Assembly: GCF_009806555.1 (NCBI RefSeq)
Contig: NZ_VUOK01000062.1
Location: 124,001 to 188,000, forward strand
Origin: Methylobacterium sp. 2A
GTDB taxonomy: Bacteria; Pseudomonadota; Alphaproteobacteria; Rhizobiales; Beijerinckiaceae
DNA length: 64,000 nucleotides
Direction: 5' to 3'
Shown here in pieces: positions 17,315 through 25,785 of the stretch (its first letter is position 1; each line of letters starts with the position of its first letter). The notes under the pieces were generated by a model, which saw only the letters and a list, made by a program, of their open reading frames with translations, did no database searches and was not told where the DNA came from. A program made the position numbers and the translations under genes.

Positions 17315-19462
17315 TCAGAACCGCGCCGTCAGGAACACCCGCACAGTCCGCCCCGGCAGCAGGATCTCGTCCTTCTTGAACGAGGTCGCGTTGCGGATGG
17401 CGTCGTTCAGGAGGTTACGGCCCTGCACCCCGAGGGTGATCGCGCTCGCGCCGTAGACGGCGGGATCGACGGCCTTGGTGTAGCTCAGCTCGGCCCGCAG
17501 GTCGTTATAGCCGGGAGTCGGCGTCTCGTAGACCGCCGTGGCGTCGTGGCTGAAGGCGTGGAGCAGGTTCACCCGGGCGAACCAGCCATCGGCCCGCAGG
17601 TACACGCCGCCGCCGAGGCGATAGGGTGGGATCCGCGGCGCGTTGGTGCCGTCGTCGAACTTGGCGCGGACGAAGTCGAACTGCCCCTCGATGCCCGCAA
17701 AACCGTTGCCCACCGGAACGAGGTCGTACTGGCCGATGATCTCGGTGCCGTAGAAGGTGGCGTTCTGCTGCTGATAGACGATCTGCCGGTTGTCGGTTCC
17801 GATGCCGCAGGAGGCGAAATCGTCGTCGCAGGTGAGCCCCGTGTAGTTGCGGTAGATGAAGCCCGTGTAGCGCGTGTAATAGCCGGTGGCGTCGAGGCGG
17901 AACGGTCCTTCGGCCCGGCGGATGCTGGCCTCGACCGTGCGGGCGCGCTCCTTCTTGAGGTCCGGATTGCCGATCTCGAAGGTCGCGGTGGCGTCGTGCG
18001 GCCCCTGCGAGAACAGCTCGTAGCCGGTCGGTCCGCGCTCGACATAGGAGCCGGTCAGGCTCGCCACGAAGCCGGAGGGAAGGTCCTGCAGGGCGCCGAG
18101 GCTGGCGCTCTTCGGGGCGAAGCGCCGGGTCCGGGCGTACTGGAACGGCTCCTGCCCGTCGACCGGCACATAGTCGGTGGGGAATCGGGCCGCCGTGCTC
18201 GACAGCCGGTCGACCTCGTAGCGCCCGGCCGCCTGGAGTCGCGTGCCCGGGCGCAGCTCCAGCTCCTCGAACAGGTAGACCGCGTTGGCGCGCGACTCGG
18301 TCTGGGGCAGGAAGGATTCGAGCTGCGTGTTGATCACGCGCCGGTCCGACTGGAAGCCGAGCGCGCCGGTGAGTTTCCCGAGTTCCGTGAAGACCGGCAC
18401 GTGCTGGAGTTCCAGGCGCCCTTCCGCCTCGCGGTTCTTGAAGATCGCCTGGACGCCCTCGATCCCATCCTCGCCGAAACCGACCTCGTTGTGGCGGTAG
18501 ACGGAATAGCCGGCCCAGTAGCGGATCACCTCGAACGGGCCGTCGAGCGGGCGGTACTCGCCGCGCGACAGGACGCGGTCCTGGTTGGGGGTGAGGCGGG
18601 TCCGGTCCTGCTCGGCCACGCCGCCGGGGATCGCGTAGACCGCATCGTAATGGCTGAACGAGATGCCCACGAAGCCGCGGTCGCCGATCGCCGAGATGCC
18701 GACCGCGCCGCCCTGCGATTCGTTGTAGGAGTTGCGCTGGATCCCGCCGGGGATCGCATAGCTGTCGTTGGCGGTCCTGAACCCGTCGGCGTGGACCGCG
18801 ATGCCGTCGCCGCCGGCATCGACCGTGGCGGCGCCGAGCCGGCCGTTATCCACGCTGGAGAAGCCGCTGGTCACCTGACCCTGGATACCGTTCGCCGGGA
18901 TGAAGGTCGGCACCCGGTTGTTGTCGGCCGAGACCACGCCGCCGATGGCGCCGGAGCCGTAGCGCAGGGTCGCGGGGCCGCGGATCACCTCGATCCGGTC
19001 GGCGACCAGCGGATTCACCGGCACCGCGTGATCCTCGCCGAGATCCGACACGCCGCCATTGACGATGCCGTTCTCCTGGATCCGCACCCGGGCGTTGTCG
19101 AGGCCGCGGATGATCGGCCGGGACGCCGCGCCGGGCGCGTAGGTCGTGCCGGAGATGCCCGGCCGGTCGAACAGGGCGTCGCCGAGGGTGCGCGGCTGGT
19201 CGCGGGCGATCTGCTCCTGGGTCACCACTGTGACAGGCGAGAACGTGTTGGTCGCCACCGGAAGGATGCCGATCGGCACGGCGGCATCGGCCGCGACCGC
19301 CGCCGGCGGCGCCTGGATCGGGCTCGGGCTGGTGACGCTGATCTGGTCGAGGGTGACGGCCTCTTGGGCCTGCGCCGCCGGAGCGGTCAGCACGCTCGCG
19401 CCGAGGATGTAGGACAGGATGCTTCCGGCAGGCAGACCGGGCAGACGCAGCGCAGACATCAC
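17315..19462 (-). CDS. TonB-dependent receptor, ZnuD-like (zinc uptake)
   Basis: 715 residues. Signal peptide to about AQAQE, TonB-box-like AVTLDQISV, and a plug domain with DLGEDHAVPVNPLVADRIEV followed by IRGPATLRYGSGAIGGVVS, a pattern typical of the ZnuD/CirA-like zinc-receptor branch. A 22-strand barrel ends in TVRVFLTARF. ZnuD imports zinc or zinc-heme across the outer membrane and is repressed by Zur. Two symmetrical or Zur-like sites lie upstream. No riboswitch precedes this receptor, unlike the one at 10628. Confidence 0.85.
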   Translation of the reverse strand: MMSALRLPGLPAGSILSYILGASVLTAPAAQAQEAVTLDQISVTSPSPIQAPPAAVAADAAVPIGILPVATNTFSPVTVVTQEQIARDQPRTLGDALFDRPGISGTTYAPGAASRPIIRGLDNARVRIQENGIVNGGVSDLGEDHAVPVNPLVADRIEVIRGPATLRYGSGAIGGVVSADNNRVPTFIPANGIQGQVTSGFSSVDNGRLGAATVDAGGDGIAVHADGFRTANDSYAIPGGIQRNSYNESQGGAVGISAIGDRGFVGISFSHYDAVYAIPGGVAEQDRTRLTPNQDRVLSRGEYRPLDGPFEVIRYWAGYSVYRHNEVGFGEDGIEGVQAIFKNREAEGRLELQHVPVFTELGKLTGALGFQSDRRVINTQLESFLPQTESRANAVYLFEELELRPGTRLQAAGRYEVDRLSSTAARFPTDYVPVDGQEPFQYARTRRFAPKSASLGALQDLPSGFVASLTGSYVERGPTGYELFSQGPHDATATFEIGNPDLKKERARTVEASIRRAEGPFRLDATGYYTRYTGFIYRNYTGLTCDDDFASCGIGTDNRQIVYQQQNATFYGTEIIGQYDLVPVGNGFAGIEGQFDFVRAKFDDGTNAPRIPPYRLGGGVYLRADGWFARVNLLHAFSHDATAVYETPTPGYNDLRAELSYTKAVDPAVYGASAITLGVQGRNLLNDAIRNATSFKKDEILLPGRTVRVFLTARF

Positions 19463-19473
19463 GATTCACCGAG

Positions 19474-19487
19474 TGTTATATCATTTC
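19474..19487 (-). promoter_or_regulatory. Possible Zur-like operator upstream of the ZnuD-like gene
   Basis: On the gene's strand the sequence reads GAAATGATATAACA, 12 nt before the ATG. It resembles a half of the alphaproteobacterial Zur box (GAAATGTTATA...TATAACATTTC), from memory of that consensus. The match is partial. Confidence 0.35.
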
Positions 19488-19547
19488 ATTCTGGAGCTCC
19501 GCGCTGGAGAGGCAATCGAAGATCATCCACGTCGCACACGCGGATCG

Positions 19548-19565
19548 GCAACGTTACATCGTTGC
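19548..19565. promoter_or_regulatory. Perfect 6-6-6 inverted repeat upstream of the ZnuD-like gene
   Basis: GCAACG-TTACAT-CGTTGC is a perfect dyad about 85 bp upstream of the receptor start. Placement suggests an operator for a dimeric repressor. The rest of the 19463-19829 intergenic region shows no gene. Confidence 0.4.
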
Positions 19566-19829
19566 AACACCGTGACGCGCCAAATTCTGCCTGCGCCGAT
19601 CCGTCCCTCGCGACGGATCGGCGACCGCAAGCGGGCGAAGCGCGCCTCGCATCGATACCGGCCGCGGATCTGCCGCGTCTGCAAGCCAGCTCGGGAATCG
19701 CGAAGCCCCCGACGCGGTACGATGCCCCGGCTGACCCACCGAGGCGGCCGGCACGCTATCCTGCCGGTGCGGCCAAGCTGTCCCGCTCGCGACGCCGAGA
19801 TGCGGGCGGCGTCGTTCGTGCGTCGCGTG

Positions 19830-20462
19830 TCAGGTCGGCAGCGCCTCGGCCTCGTCGTCCACCTCGGCCTCGATCTCGGCATCGATGTCGGTGGGTTCGC
19901 CGGCGGCACCCGCCGCCTCGGCGAGGCCGCGCGCGGCCTTGCGCAGGAGTTTGCGGAGCCGGCGGCGGTCGGTCTTGTCGAGATGGTCGAGCAGTTCCGC
20001 CTCGACCTCCTCCTGGATCCGCTCGATCGCCTCGGCCTTCGCCAGGCCCGCCGGGGTCAGTTGGACCCGGACCACGCGGCCGTCGCCCGATTCGGCCCGG
20101 CGCTCGACGATGCCGAGGGCGGCGAGCCGGGTCACGGTCTTCGAGGCCGTGGGCGGCCGCACCCGGAGCAGGGCGGCGAGATCGCCCATCGTCATCGTGC
20201 CGGCGCTGGCGAGCGCCTGCACCACCTGCTCCTGCCCGGCGAACAGGCCGAGCTTGGCGAGACGATCGCCCGTGCGGGCGCGATGCAGGCGCGCCGCCTG
20301 CACGAGAGCCCAGCCGACGCTCCGCACGCCGGGCGGCCGCATCTTCTTGGACGTCAGCTCCTGAGCCGCCGCCTCGCTGTCCTGACGATCACGTTTCTGC
20401 TTGTCGCCCACCGGAGCGCCCGCGTTTGTTCCGGCGGCCGCCGGGAGATCCAGAGTCTGCAC
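19830..20462 (-). CDS. MarR-family transcriptional regulator
   Basis: 210 residues from GTG 20462, chosen because GAGGGGAG lies six bases upstream; the longer frame to 20618 has no such site. A winged helix (MTMGDLAALLRVRPPTASKTVTRLAALGIVERR) and DGRVVRVQLTPAGLAKA are typical MarR features. The C-terminus is an acidic tail (DIDAEIEAEVDDEAEALPT). MarR proteins are ligand-responsive dimeric repressors, and the target and ligand are unknown. Transcribed toward the ZnuD-like gene, about 370 bp away. Confidence 0.88.
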   Translation of the reverse strand: MQTLDLPAAAGTNAGAPVGDKQKRDRQDSEAAAQELTSKKMRPPGVRSVGWALVQAARLHRARTGDRLAKLGLFAGQEQVVQALASAGTMTMGDLAALLRVRPPTASKTVTRLAALGIVERRAESGDGRVVRVQLTPAGLAKAEAIERIQEEVEAELLDHLDKTDRRRLRKLLRKAARGLAEAAGAAGEPTDIDAEIEAEVDDEAEALPT

Positions 20463-20544
20463 GATCCACTCCCCTCGCCGACCGCCCAGGACCCTGTGGC
20501 TGCGGCCGGTGACGGTGAGATGACGGGTTCGCGCCCGCGCCCGT

Positions 20545-20934
20545 TCAGCAGTGCATGAGGCGTTGGAGGCGATCGAGGATATCCTGGCCGGTGCAGGGGC
20601 GCGCGATGAAGTCGGCATGCTCGGGCATGCGGGCCGGGTCGGGTGCCGCGCGGCCGGACACGATCAGGATCGGCAGGTTCGGACGCGCCTCCGCGACCGA
20701 GCTGGCGAGGTCGAACCCGTCCGTCTTGCCCGAGAGCTGGACGTCGGTCACGAGCCCGCAGATGTCGGGGCGCACCTGAAGTATGCTGAGCGCCCGCTCG
20801 GCGGAGGCACACTGGACGGTGTCGTAGCCGCCTTCCTCCAGCACGTCGCCGAGGTCCATGATCGTCAGGGCCTCGTCCTCGACGATGAGGATCACCGGCC
20901 GATTGCCACCCGAACCCGTCTGCTCACTCGCCAC
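20545..20934 (-). CDS. Single-domain response regulator (receiver)
   Basis: 129 residues from GTG 20934, supported by GGAGGGAG six bases upstream. A receiver domain with VILIVEDEA, the phosphoacceptor Asp in LVTDVQLSGKTDG, and LIVSGR. The usual C-terminal KP is replaced by RP (FIARPCTG), so the conserved Lys is missing. This may weaken or alter phosphorylation switching. No kinase adjoins. It lies upstream of the MarR gene with about 80 bp between. Confidence 0.85.
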   Translation of the reverse strand: MASEQTGSGGNRPVILIVEDEALTIMDLGDVLEEGGYDTVQCASAERALSILQVRPDICGLVTDVQLSGKTDGFDLASSVAEARPNLPILIVSGRAAPDPARMPEHADFIARPCTGQDILDRLQRLMHC

Positions 20935-21065
20935 TGTGCACTCCCTCCGGCAACGTCCGGCTGCGAGGGCCGCCGCACGCGTCTTCAGCCTGAGGTCCAA
21001 CGGCAGAAACGGTTCCGGGTTGCAGCCCGACGCCGCGGGTGCTGACAGGTGGCGGCATCCTGCGC

Positions 21066-22328
21066 TCAGACCGCCGCGGATGCCCCTTGAACCACCGCCG
21101 ACACGCCATCGATCAGCCGATCGAGATCCGCCGCCCCGATGGTCAGCGCGGGCGTGAGATACACGATGTCGCCGAACGGCCGCACCCAGACGCCCCGCTC
21201 GATCAGCCGGGCCTTGAGGCCGGCAAGATCCGGCGCCTGCGCGAACTGAACAGCCCCGATGGCGCCGAGCACCCGGACATCCGCGACACCGGGCGCGCCG
21301 CGCAAGGGTTCAAGCCCGTCCGCGAGCCGGGCCTCGATGGTGCGGGCCTCGGCAAGGCGCGGCTCGGTCTCGAACAGGTCGAGGCTGGCATTGGCGGCCG
21401 CGCAGGCCAGCGGATTGGCCATGAAGGTCGGGCCGTGCATCAGCGCGGCCGCGGGATCGTCGGACCAGAACGCCTCGAACACCTCCGTGCGGGCGATGGT
21501 GGCGGCGAGCGCCATGGTGCCGCCGGTCAGCGCCTTCGACAGGCACAGGATGTCGGGCACGATCCCGGCCTGCTCGCAGGCGAACAGGGTGCCGGTGCGG
21601 CCGAAGCCGGTGAAGATCTCGTCGGCGATCAGCGGCAGGCCGTGGCGGCGGGCGAGGCTTGCCACGGTGGCCAGCACCTCGGGCGGGTGCATGCGCATGC
21701 CGCCCGCCCCCTGGACCAGCGGCTCGACGATCACGGCCGCCAGCGTTTCCCGATGGGCGGCGAGGGCGGCGTCGAGCGCTTCGGTGTCGGCGCGGCTGCG
21801 CGGCAACTCGCAAAAAACCTGCGTCGGCAGGTAGGCGCCGAAGCGGCGGTGCATGCCCTCCTCGGGATCGCAGACCGACATCGCCCCCATCGTGTCGCCA
21901 TGGTAGCCGCCGCGGAAGCTGAGCACCTTCGTGCGGCCGCTCACCCCACGGTTGAGCCACATCTGGGCGGCCATCTTGAGGGCGACCTCGACGGCGACCG
22001 AGCCGGAATCGCTGAAGAAAACGTGGTCGAGATCGCCCGGCAGCAGGGCCGCGAGCCGGGCCGCCAGCCGCTCGGCCGGCGCATGGGTAAGGCCGCCGAA
22101 CATCACGTGAGGCATCCGCGCCAGCTGGTCGGCGACGGCGGCGGCAATGTGGGGATGGTTGTAGCCGTGGACCGCAGTCCACCAGGAGGCGATGCCGTCC
22201 ACGAGTTCGCGGCCGTCGGCGAGGACGATGCGGCTGCCGTGCGTCGCCACCGCTTCGAGGGGCGGGGCGGCGTGGCGCATCTGGGTGTAGGGGCGCCAGA
22301 GACGGGTGCGGGAACGATCGAACGTCAT
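21066..22328 (-). CDS. bioA: Adenosylmethionine-8-amino-7-oxononanoate aminotransferase (biotin synthesis)
   Basis: 420 residues from ATG 22328; an ATG at 22364 would add 12 residues. Converts KAPA to DAPA using S-adenosylmethionine as amino donor, in the cytoplasm. BioA-specific marks are LWRPYTQM, GIASWWTAVHGYNHP, HVMFGGLTHAPAERLA, DSGSVAVEVALKMA, RGGYHGDTMGAMSVCDP, and the PLP lysine in LCLSKALTGG (K265). It is divergent from bioF, about 640 bp away, and bioB, bioD and bioC are not in the window. No BirA or BioR box was recognised. Confidence 0.95.
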   Translation of the reverse strand: MTFDRSRTRLWRPYTQMRHAAPPLEAVATHGSRIVLADGRELVDGIASWWTAVHGYNHPHIAAAVADQLARMPHVMFGGLTHAPAERLAARLAALLPGDLDHVFFSDSGSVAVEVALKMAAQMWLNRGVSGRTKVLSFRGGYHGDTMGAMSVCDPEEGMHRRFGAYLPTQVFCELPRSRADTEALDAALAAHRETLAAVIVEPLVQGAGGMRMHPPEVLATVASLARRHGLPLIADEIFTGFGRTGTLFACEQAGIVPDILCLSKALTGGTMALAATIARTEVFEAFWSDDPAAALMHGPTFMANPLACAAANASLDLFETEPRLAEARTIEARLADGLEPLRGAPGVADVRVLGAIGAVQFAQAPDLAGLKARLIERGVWVRPFGDIVYLTPALTIGAADLDRLIDGVSAVVQGASAAV

Positions 22329-22433
22329 GCCGAGGGGATGCGCGGCTGGGATGGGGCGGGTCAAGCGGGCGTCGCTCCGCTATCGTGCCGGCACGGCAAA
22401 CCTGATTCCCGACCGACTCAACCGACGATCAGC

Positions 22434-22808
22434 TTGATCCACAACGAGCGGACGAAGCTCCCGGCGACGGCGCTGAATGGGACTGCGCTGGCATCGATCG
22501 CCGCCGGCTTCATCACGCCGCTGGCCGCCATCTCCTTCGACGTCCCGGGCTCGGCCGACCGCGGTGCATTGACGACGACGCTGTTCGCGCTTGCTCGGCT
22601 TGTGACGGGGCGGCGTCTTACATCTCGCAGCACGGTACCTGCTCGGGAGCCTGCGGGAATGAGCGGGTCAGACCTTTATCTCATGGCGCTGGGCCCGATC
22701 CTCGCGCTCGCTGCCGGCCTGTTCATCTTCGTGACGGCGACGCGCGGCACGCGGTGGCACGATCGGAAAACCCTCGGGCCCGGCAATAGCCACCGGATCG
22801 CCCCGTAG
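22434..22808 (+). CDS. Hypothetical small membrane protein (start uncertain)
   Basis: A 124-codon frame from TTG 22434, or a 49-codon version from ATG 22659. The N-terminal part (HNERTKLPATALNGTALASI, then AAGFITPLAA) resembles small two-helix proteins common in Methylobacterium. A second hydrophobic helix (LMALGPILALAAGLFIFVTA) lies near the C-terminus. No ribosome site is obvious for either start, and the middle looks degraded, so it may be decayed. Confidence 0.35.
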   Translation: MIHNERTKLPATALNGTALASIAAGFITPLAAISFDVPGSADRGALTTTLFALARLVTGRRLTSRSTVPAREPAGMSGSDLYLMALGPILALAAGLFIFVTATRGTRWHDRKTLGPGNSHRIAP

Positions 22809-22966
22809 AGCGCTCTCCGCCGGTTCGGCGCAAGAGAGCGCGTCGAAACAAAGGCTTAGAGCCGCGCTCGATTGCAACGCGATCGGGCACGGCTCTGGAG
22901 GGGGCGGTGGTGTCGGGTCGCCCACCGGCTTGACACCCGCCCGGCCCGCGGCCTCATCCCCACCGG

Positions 22967-24085
22967 ATGGACAGCCTCGACGCCTTCGCCCGCACCAAAC
23001 TCGACGCCCTGGAAGCCGGCAGCCTGCGCCGCCGCCTCGTGCCGACCGAGCGTGGGGCCGGCGCCGCCGCGTCCCGGCGGGGCAGGGCGCTCGTCTCGTT
23101 CTCCTGCAACGACTATCTCGGCCTGTCGCACCATCCGCGGGTGATCGCGGCCGCCCAGGCGGCGGCGGCGTCCTACGGCGCGGGGGCGGGCGGGTCCCGC
23201 CTCGTGACCGGCGACCATCCCTATCTCGGCGCGCTCGAGGATGGGCTCGCACGGCACAAGGGCAAGGAGGCGGCGCTCGTCTTCGGCAGCGGTTATCTCG
23301 CCAATCTCGGCATCACCCCGGCGCTCGCGGGCCGGGGCGATCTCGTCCTGCTGGACGAGCTGTCCCACGCCTGCATGTGGGCCGGGGCGCGGCTGTCCGG
23401 GGCGCGGGTGCTGACCTTTCGCCACAACGACCCGGCCGACCTCGCGGCGACGCTCGCGGCGCACCGCGCCCGGCACGGCCGCACCCTGGTGCTGACCGAG
23501 CGGGTCTTCAGCATGGACGGCGACCGGGCGCCGCTGGCCGACATCCTGGCGGTCGCCGAGGCGCACGATGCCTGGACGCTGGTGGACGATGCCCACGGGA
23601 TCGGCGTGGTCGAGGACGGGCCGCGGGCGCCCCTGGAGATGGGCACCCTGTCGAAGGCGCTGGGCTCCTATGGCGGCTATCTCTGCGCCTCGCGGCCTGT
23701 GATCGACCTGATGGTGAGCCGCGCCCGCAGCTTCGTCTACACGACGGGCCTGCCGCCGGCTTCGGCCGCCGCCGCCCTGGAGGCGCTGGCAATCCTGGAA
23801 GAAGAGCCGGAGCGGCGTGCCCGGCCCCTCGCCCTCGCCCGGCGCTTCACCGCCCGCCTGGGCCTGCCCGAGGCCGAGAGCGCCGTCGTGCCGGTGCTGG
23901 TCGGCGAGGCGCAACGGGCGCTCGACATCTCGGCGGCCTTGGAGGCGGAAGGGTACCTCGTGGTGGCGATCCGCCCGCCGACCGTGCCGGCCGGGACCGC
24001 GCGGCTACGGGTCGCCTTCTCGGCGGCGCACGACGCGGCGCAGGTCGATGGCCTCGCTGAAGCCTTGGCGGCCCTCATCGGTTGA
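22967..24085 (+). CDS. bioF: 8-amino-7-oxononanoate synthase (biotin synthesis)
   Basis: 372 residues. Condenses pimeloyl-ACP/CoA with L-alanine to give KAPA. Alpha-oxoamine synthase features are FSCNDYLGLSHHP, GAGAGGSRLVTGDHPYLGALE, DELSHACMWAGARLSGA, TERVFSMDGDRAPL, VDDAHGIGV, and the PLP lysine in GTLSKALGSYGGY (K230). It is divergent from bioA, and together they supply two consecutive steps of the pathway. The product of this enzyme is the substrate of BioA. Confidence 0.94.
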   Translation: MDSLDAFARTKLDALEAGSLRRRLVPTERGAGAAASRRGRALVSFSCNDYLGLSHHPRVIAAAQAAAASYGAGAGGSRLVTGDHPYLGALEDGLARHKGKEAALVFGSGYLANLGITPALAGRGDLVLLDELSHACMWAGARLSGARVLTFRHNDPADLAATLAAHRARHGRTLVLTERVFSMDGDRAPLADILAVAEAHDAWTLVDDAHGIGVVEDGPRAPLEMGTLSKALGSYGGYLCASRPVIDLMVSRARSFVYTTGLPPASAAAALEALAILEEEPERRARPLALARRFTARLGLPEAESAVVPVLVGEAQRALDISAALEAEGYLVVAIRPPTVPAGTARLRVAFSAAHDAAQVDGLAEALAALIG

Positions 24086-24206
24086 GCGCGGCGCGCTTTC
24101 CGTCCGCCCGACCCGCCCCTATACCGCTGGTCTGACGTGTTTCACGCAGCGAAAACCCGATCCGGCGCGCCCGAGATCGGGACGCAATCATCGAGAGGAC
24201 GACGCC

Positions 24207-24716
24207 ATGGACGCCACCGCGCTGCGAACCCTCCAGGCTCCGATCAAGGACAAGTACCGGTCGAATCCGGACGCGGCGGTAATCACCCTGAAGGCGAAGG
24301 GCACCCTCGACGACACCAAGATCGCCTGCAAGGTCGAGACCGGCCGGGCGATCGCGGAAGCCGGTCTTCACCCGGCGACGGGCGGCTCGGGGATGGAACT
24401 GTGCTCGGGCGACATGCTGCTCGAGGCGCTGGTCGCCTGCGCAGGCGTCACGCTCAAGGCGGTGGCGACGGCGCTAGAGATCCCGCTGCGGGCCGGCACG
24501 GTCAGCGCCGAGGGCGATCTCGACTTTCGCGGGACGCTCGGCGTCGACAAGGAGGCGCCGGTCGGCTTCCGCAACATCCGCCTGTTCTTCCAGCTCGATA
24601 CGGATGCGTCGGCGGAGAAACTGGCGCAGCTCCTGAAGCTCACCGAGCGCTACTGCGTGGTGTTTCAGACGCTCAACCACAAGCCCGAGCTGTCGGTCGC
24701 CGCCACCACGGCCTGA
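24207..24716 (+). CDS. OsmC-family peroxiredoxin-like protein
   Basis: 169 residues from ATG 24207, with GAGAGGAC upstream. OsmC/Ohr proteins reduce organic hydroperoxides through two cysteines. Here these fall in LEALVACAGVTLKAVA and LTERYCVVFQTL, at the expected spacing. The conserved Glu/Arg environment is less clear, so it may be a general OsmC member rather than Ohr. It is 12 bp from the downstream methyltransferase gene and probably cotranscribed with it. Confidence 0.85.
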   Translation: MDATALRTLQAPIKDKYRSNPDAAVITLKAKGTLDDTKIACKVETGRAIAEAGLHPATGGSGMELCSGDMLLEALVACAGVTLKAVATALEIPLRAGTVSAEGDLDFRGTLGVDKEAPVGFRNIRLFFQLDTDASAEKLAQLLKLTERYCVVFQTLNHKPELSVAATTA

Positions 24717-24728
24717 GGGGATCGGGCC

Positions 24729-25586
24729 ATGGCGGGCGGCATCACCCAGGCCGAGTACTGGAACGGCGAGGTCGGCACGCGCTGGGCCCGCAATCAGGCG
24801 GTGCTCGACGCCGTGTTCGCGCCGCTGACCGACGCCCTGTTCGACCGCGCGGGGCTGAAATCCGGGACTCGGGTGCTCGATATCGGCTGCGGCTCGGGCG
24901 CGACGACCGTCGAGGCCGCGCGCCGGGTCGCGGCGGCCGGCAGCGTTACCGGCGCGGATATCTCGGCGCCGCTCCTCGCGGTCGCCCGGGCTCGCGTCGG
25001 CAGCGAAGCCTCCGGTGGCGCCCCGGTCACCTTCGTGGAGGCCGACGTGGAGCGGGCCGATCTCGGCAGCTTCGACGCGGCTCTGTCCCGCTTCGGCGTG
25101 ATGTTCTTTCCCGATTCGCGGCGCGCCTTCGCCAACATCCGCCGCATGCTGCGGCCGGGCGGACAGCTGACCTTCCTGTGCTGGCGGGCGCTCCCCGAGA
25201 ACCTGTGGGTGCAGGTGCCGCGCGAGGCCGTGATGCCGCTCCTGCCGGAGGTGCCCCCGCCCCCGGCGCCCGATACGCCGGGACCGTTCCGCTTCGCCGA
25301 TGGGGACGCGCTGAGCGTGCTGCTGCGGGGCGCCGGGTTCGAGACCGTCACCTGTGAGGCGGTCGACCGGGATGTCGCCCTCGGCCGGGGCGACACCGAT
25401 GCCGCCGCCGCCGAGGCGGCGGCTCATGTGGCGCTGAACCTCGGCCCGACCTCTCACCTCGTCCGTGAGGCCGAACCGGACCTCCAGGCGCGGGCCGAGG
25501 CGGCGGTGACGGAGGCCCTGCGCCGGCACGCGGAGGGTGGAACGGTGCATCTGCGCGCGGCGTGCTGGCTCGTTCAGGCTGCGTGA
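24729..25586 (+). CDS. Class I SAM-dependent methyltransferase
   Basis: 285 residues. The SAM-binding motif I is VLDIGCGSGATTVEAA, motif II-like VTGADIS, then VTFVEADVE and FDAALSRFGVMFFPD. The start MAGGITQAEYWNGEVGTRWARNQ is typical of small-molecule (UbiE/COQ5-like) methyltransferases. The substrate is unknown. Starts 12 bp after the OsmC gene, suggesting an operon. Its 3' end abuts a large palindromic repeat. Confidence 0.85.
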   Translation: MAGGITQAEYWNGEVGTRWARNQAVLDAVFAPLTDALFDRAGLKSGTRVLDIGCGSGATTVEAARRVAAAGSVTGADISAPLLAVARARVGSEASGGAPVTFVEADVERADLGSFDAALSRFGVMFFPDSRRAFANIRRMLRPGGQLTFLCWRALPENLWVQVPREAVMPLLPEVPPPPAPDTPGPFRFADGDALSVLLRGAGFETVTCEAVDRDVALGRGDTDAAAAEAAAHVALNLGPTSHLVREAEPDLQARAEAAVTEALRRHAEGGTVHLRAACWLVQAA

Positions 25587-25608
25587 GCGGCGTCCGCGGT
25601 TCGGCTTC

Positions 25609-25774
25609 GAGCCGCTTCGCGGCCCTTCGTGTGCTGGGTCCCGGGACGCATTCCGCTGGCGCTGCATGCGCCCGGGAAAGGGGGCGCTTGATCCTGAACC
25701 GCCCTTCCCGGACGGGTGAAGCGACAGCGGAACCTGATCCGGGAACCAGCACAGGACGTGCCGCGAAGCGGCTC
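25609..25774. repeat. 166-bp imperfect palindrome between convergent genes
   Basis: The outer arms begin and end with GAGCCGCTTCGCGGC and GCCGCGAAGCGGCTC, an exact 15-bp pair. The symmetry continues inward through TGTGCTGGxTCCCGG, then TTCCGCTG and CCGGGAA pairs, to a centre near 25690-25700. Arms of about 75 bp match imperfectly over their whole length. It is probably a non-autonomous palindromic (MITE-like) repeat that also acts as a terminator between the methyltransferase and gamma-glutamyltranspeptidase-like genes. Confidence 0.85.
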
Positions 25775-25785
25775 CTGTCCTTCTC

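Noticed and set aside
17546..20512. 988-codon plus-strand frame opposite the ZnuD-like and MarR genes
   Set aside because: Antisense shadow spanning two real genes and their intergenic region. No protein motif.
22418..22633. 71-codon minus-strand frame near bioA
   Set aside because: No ribosome site or domain. The opposite strand gives a better hydrophobic protein.
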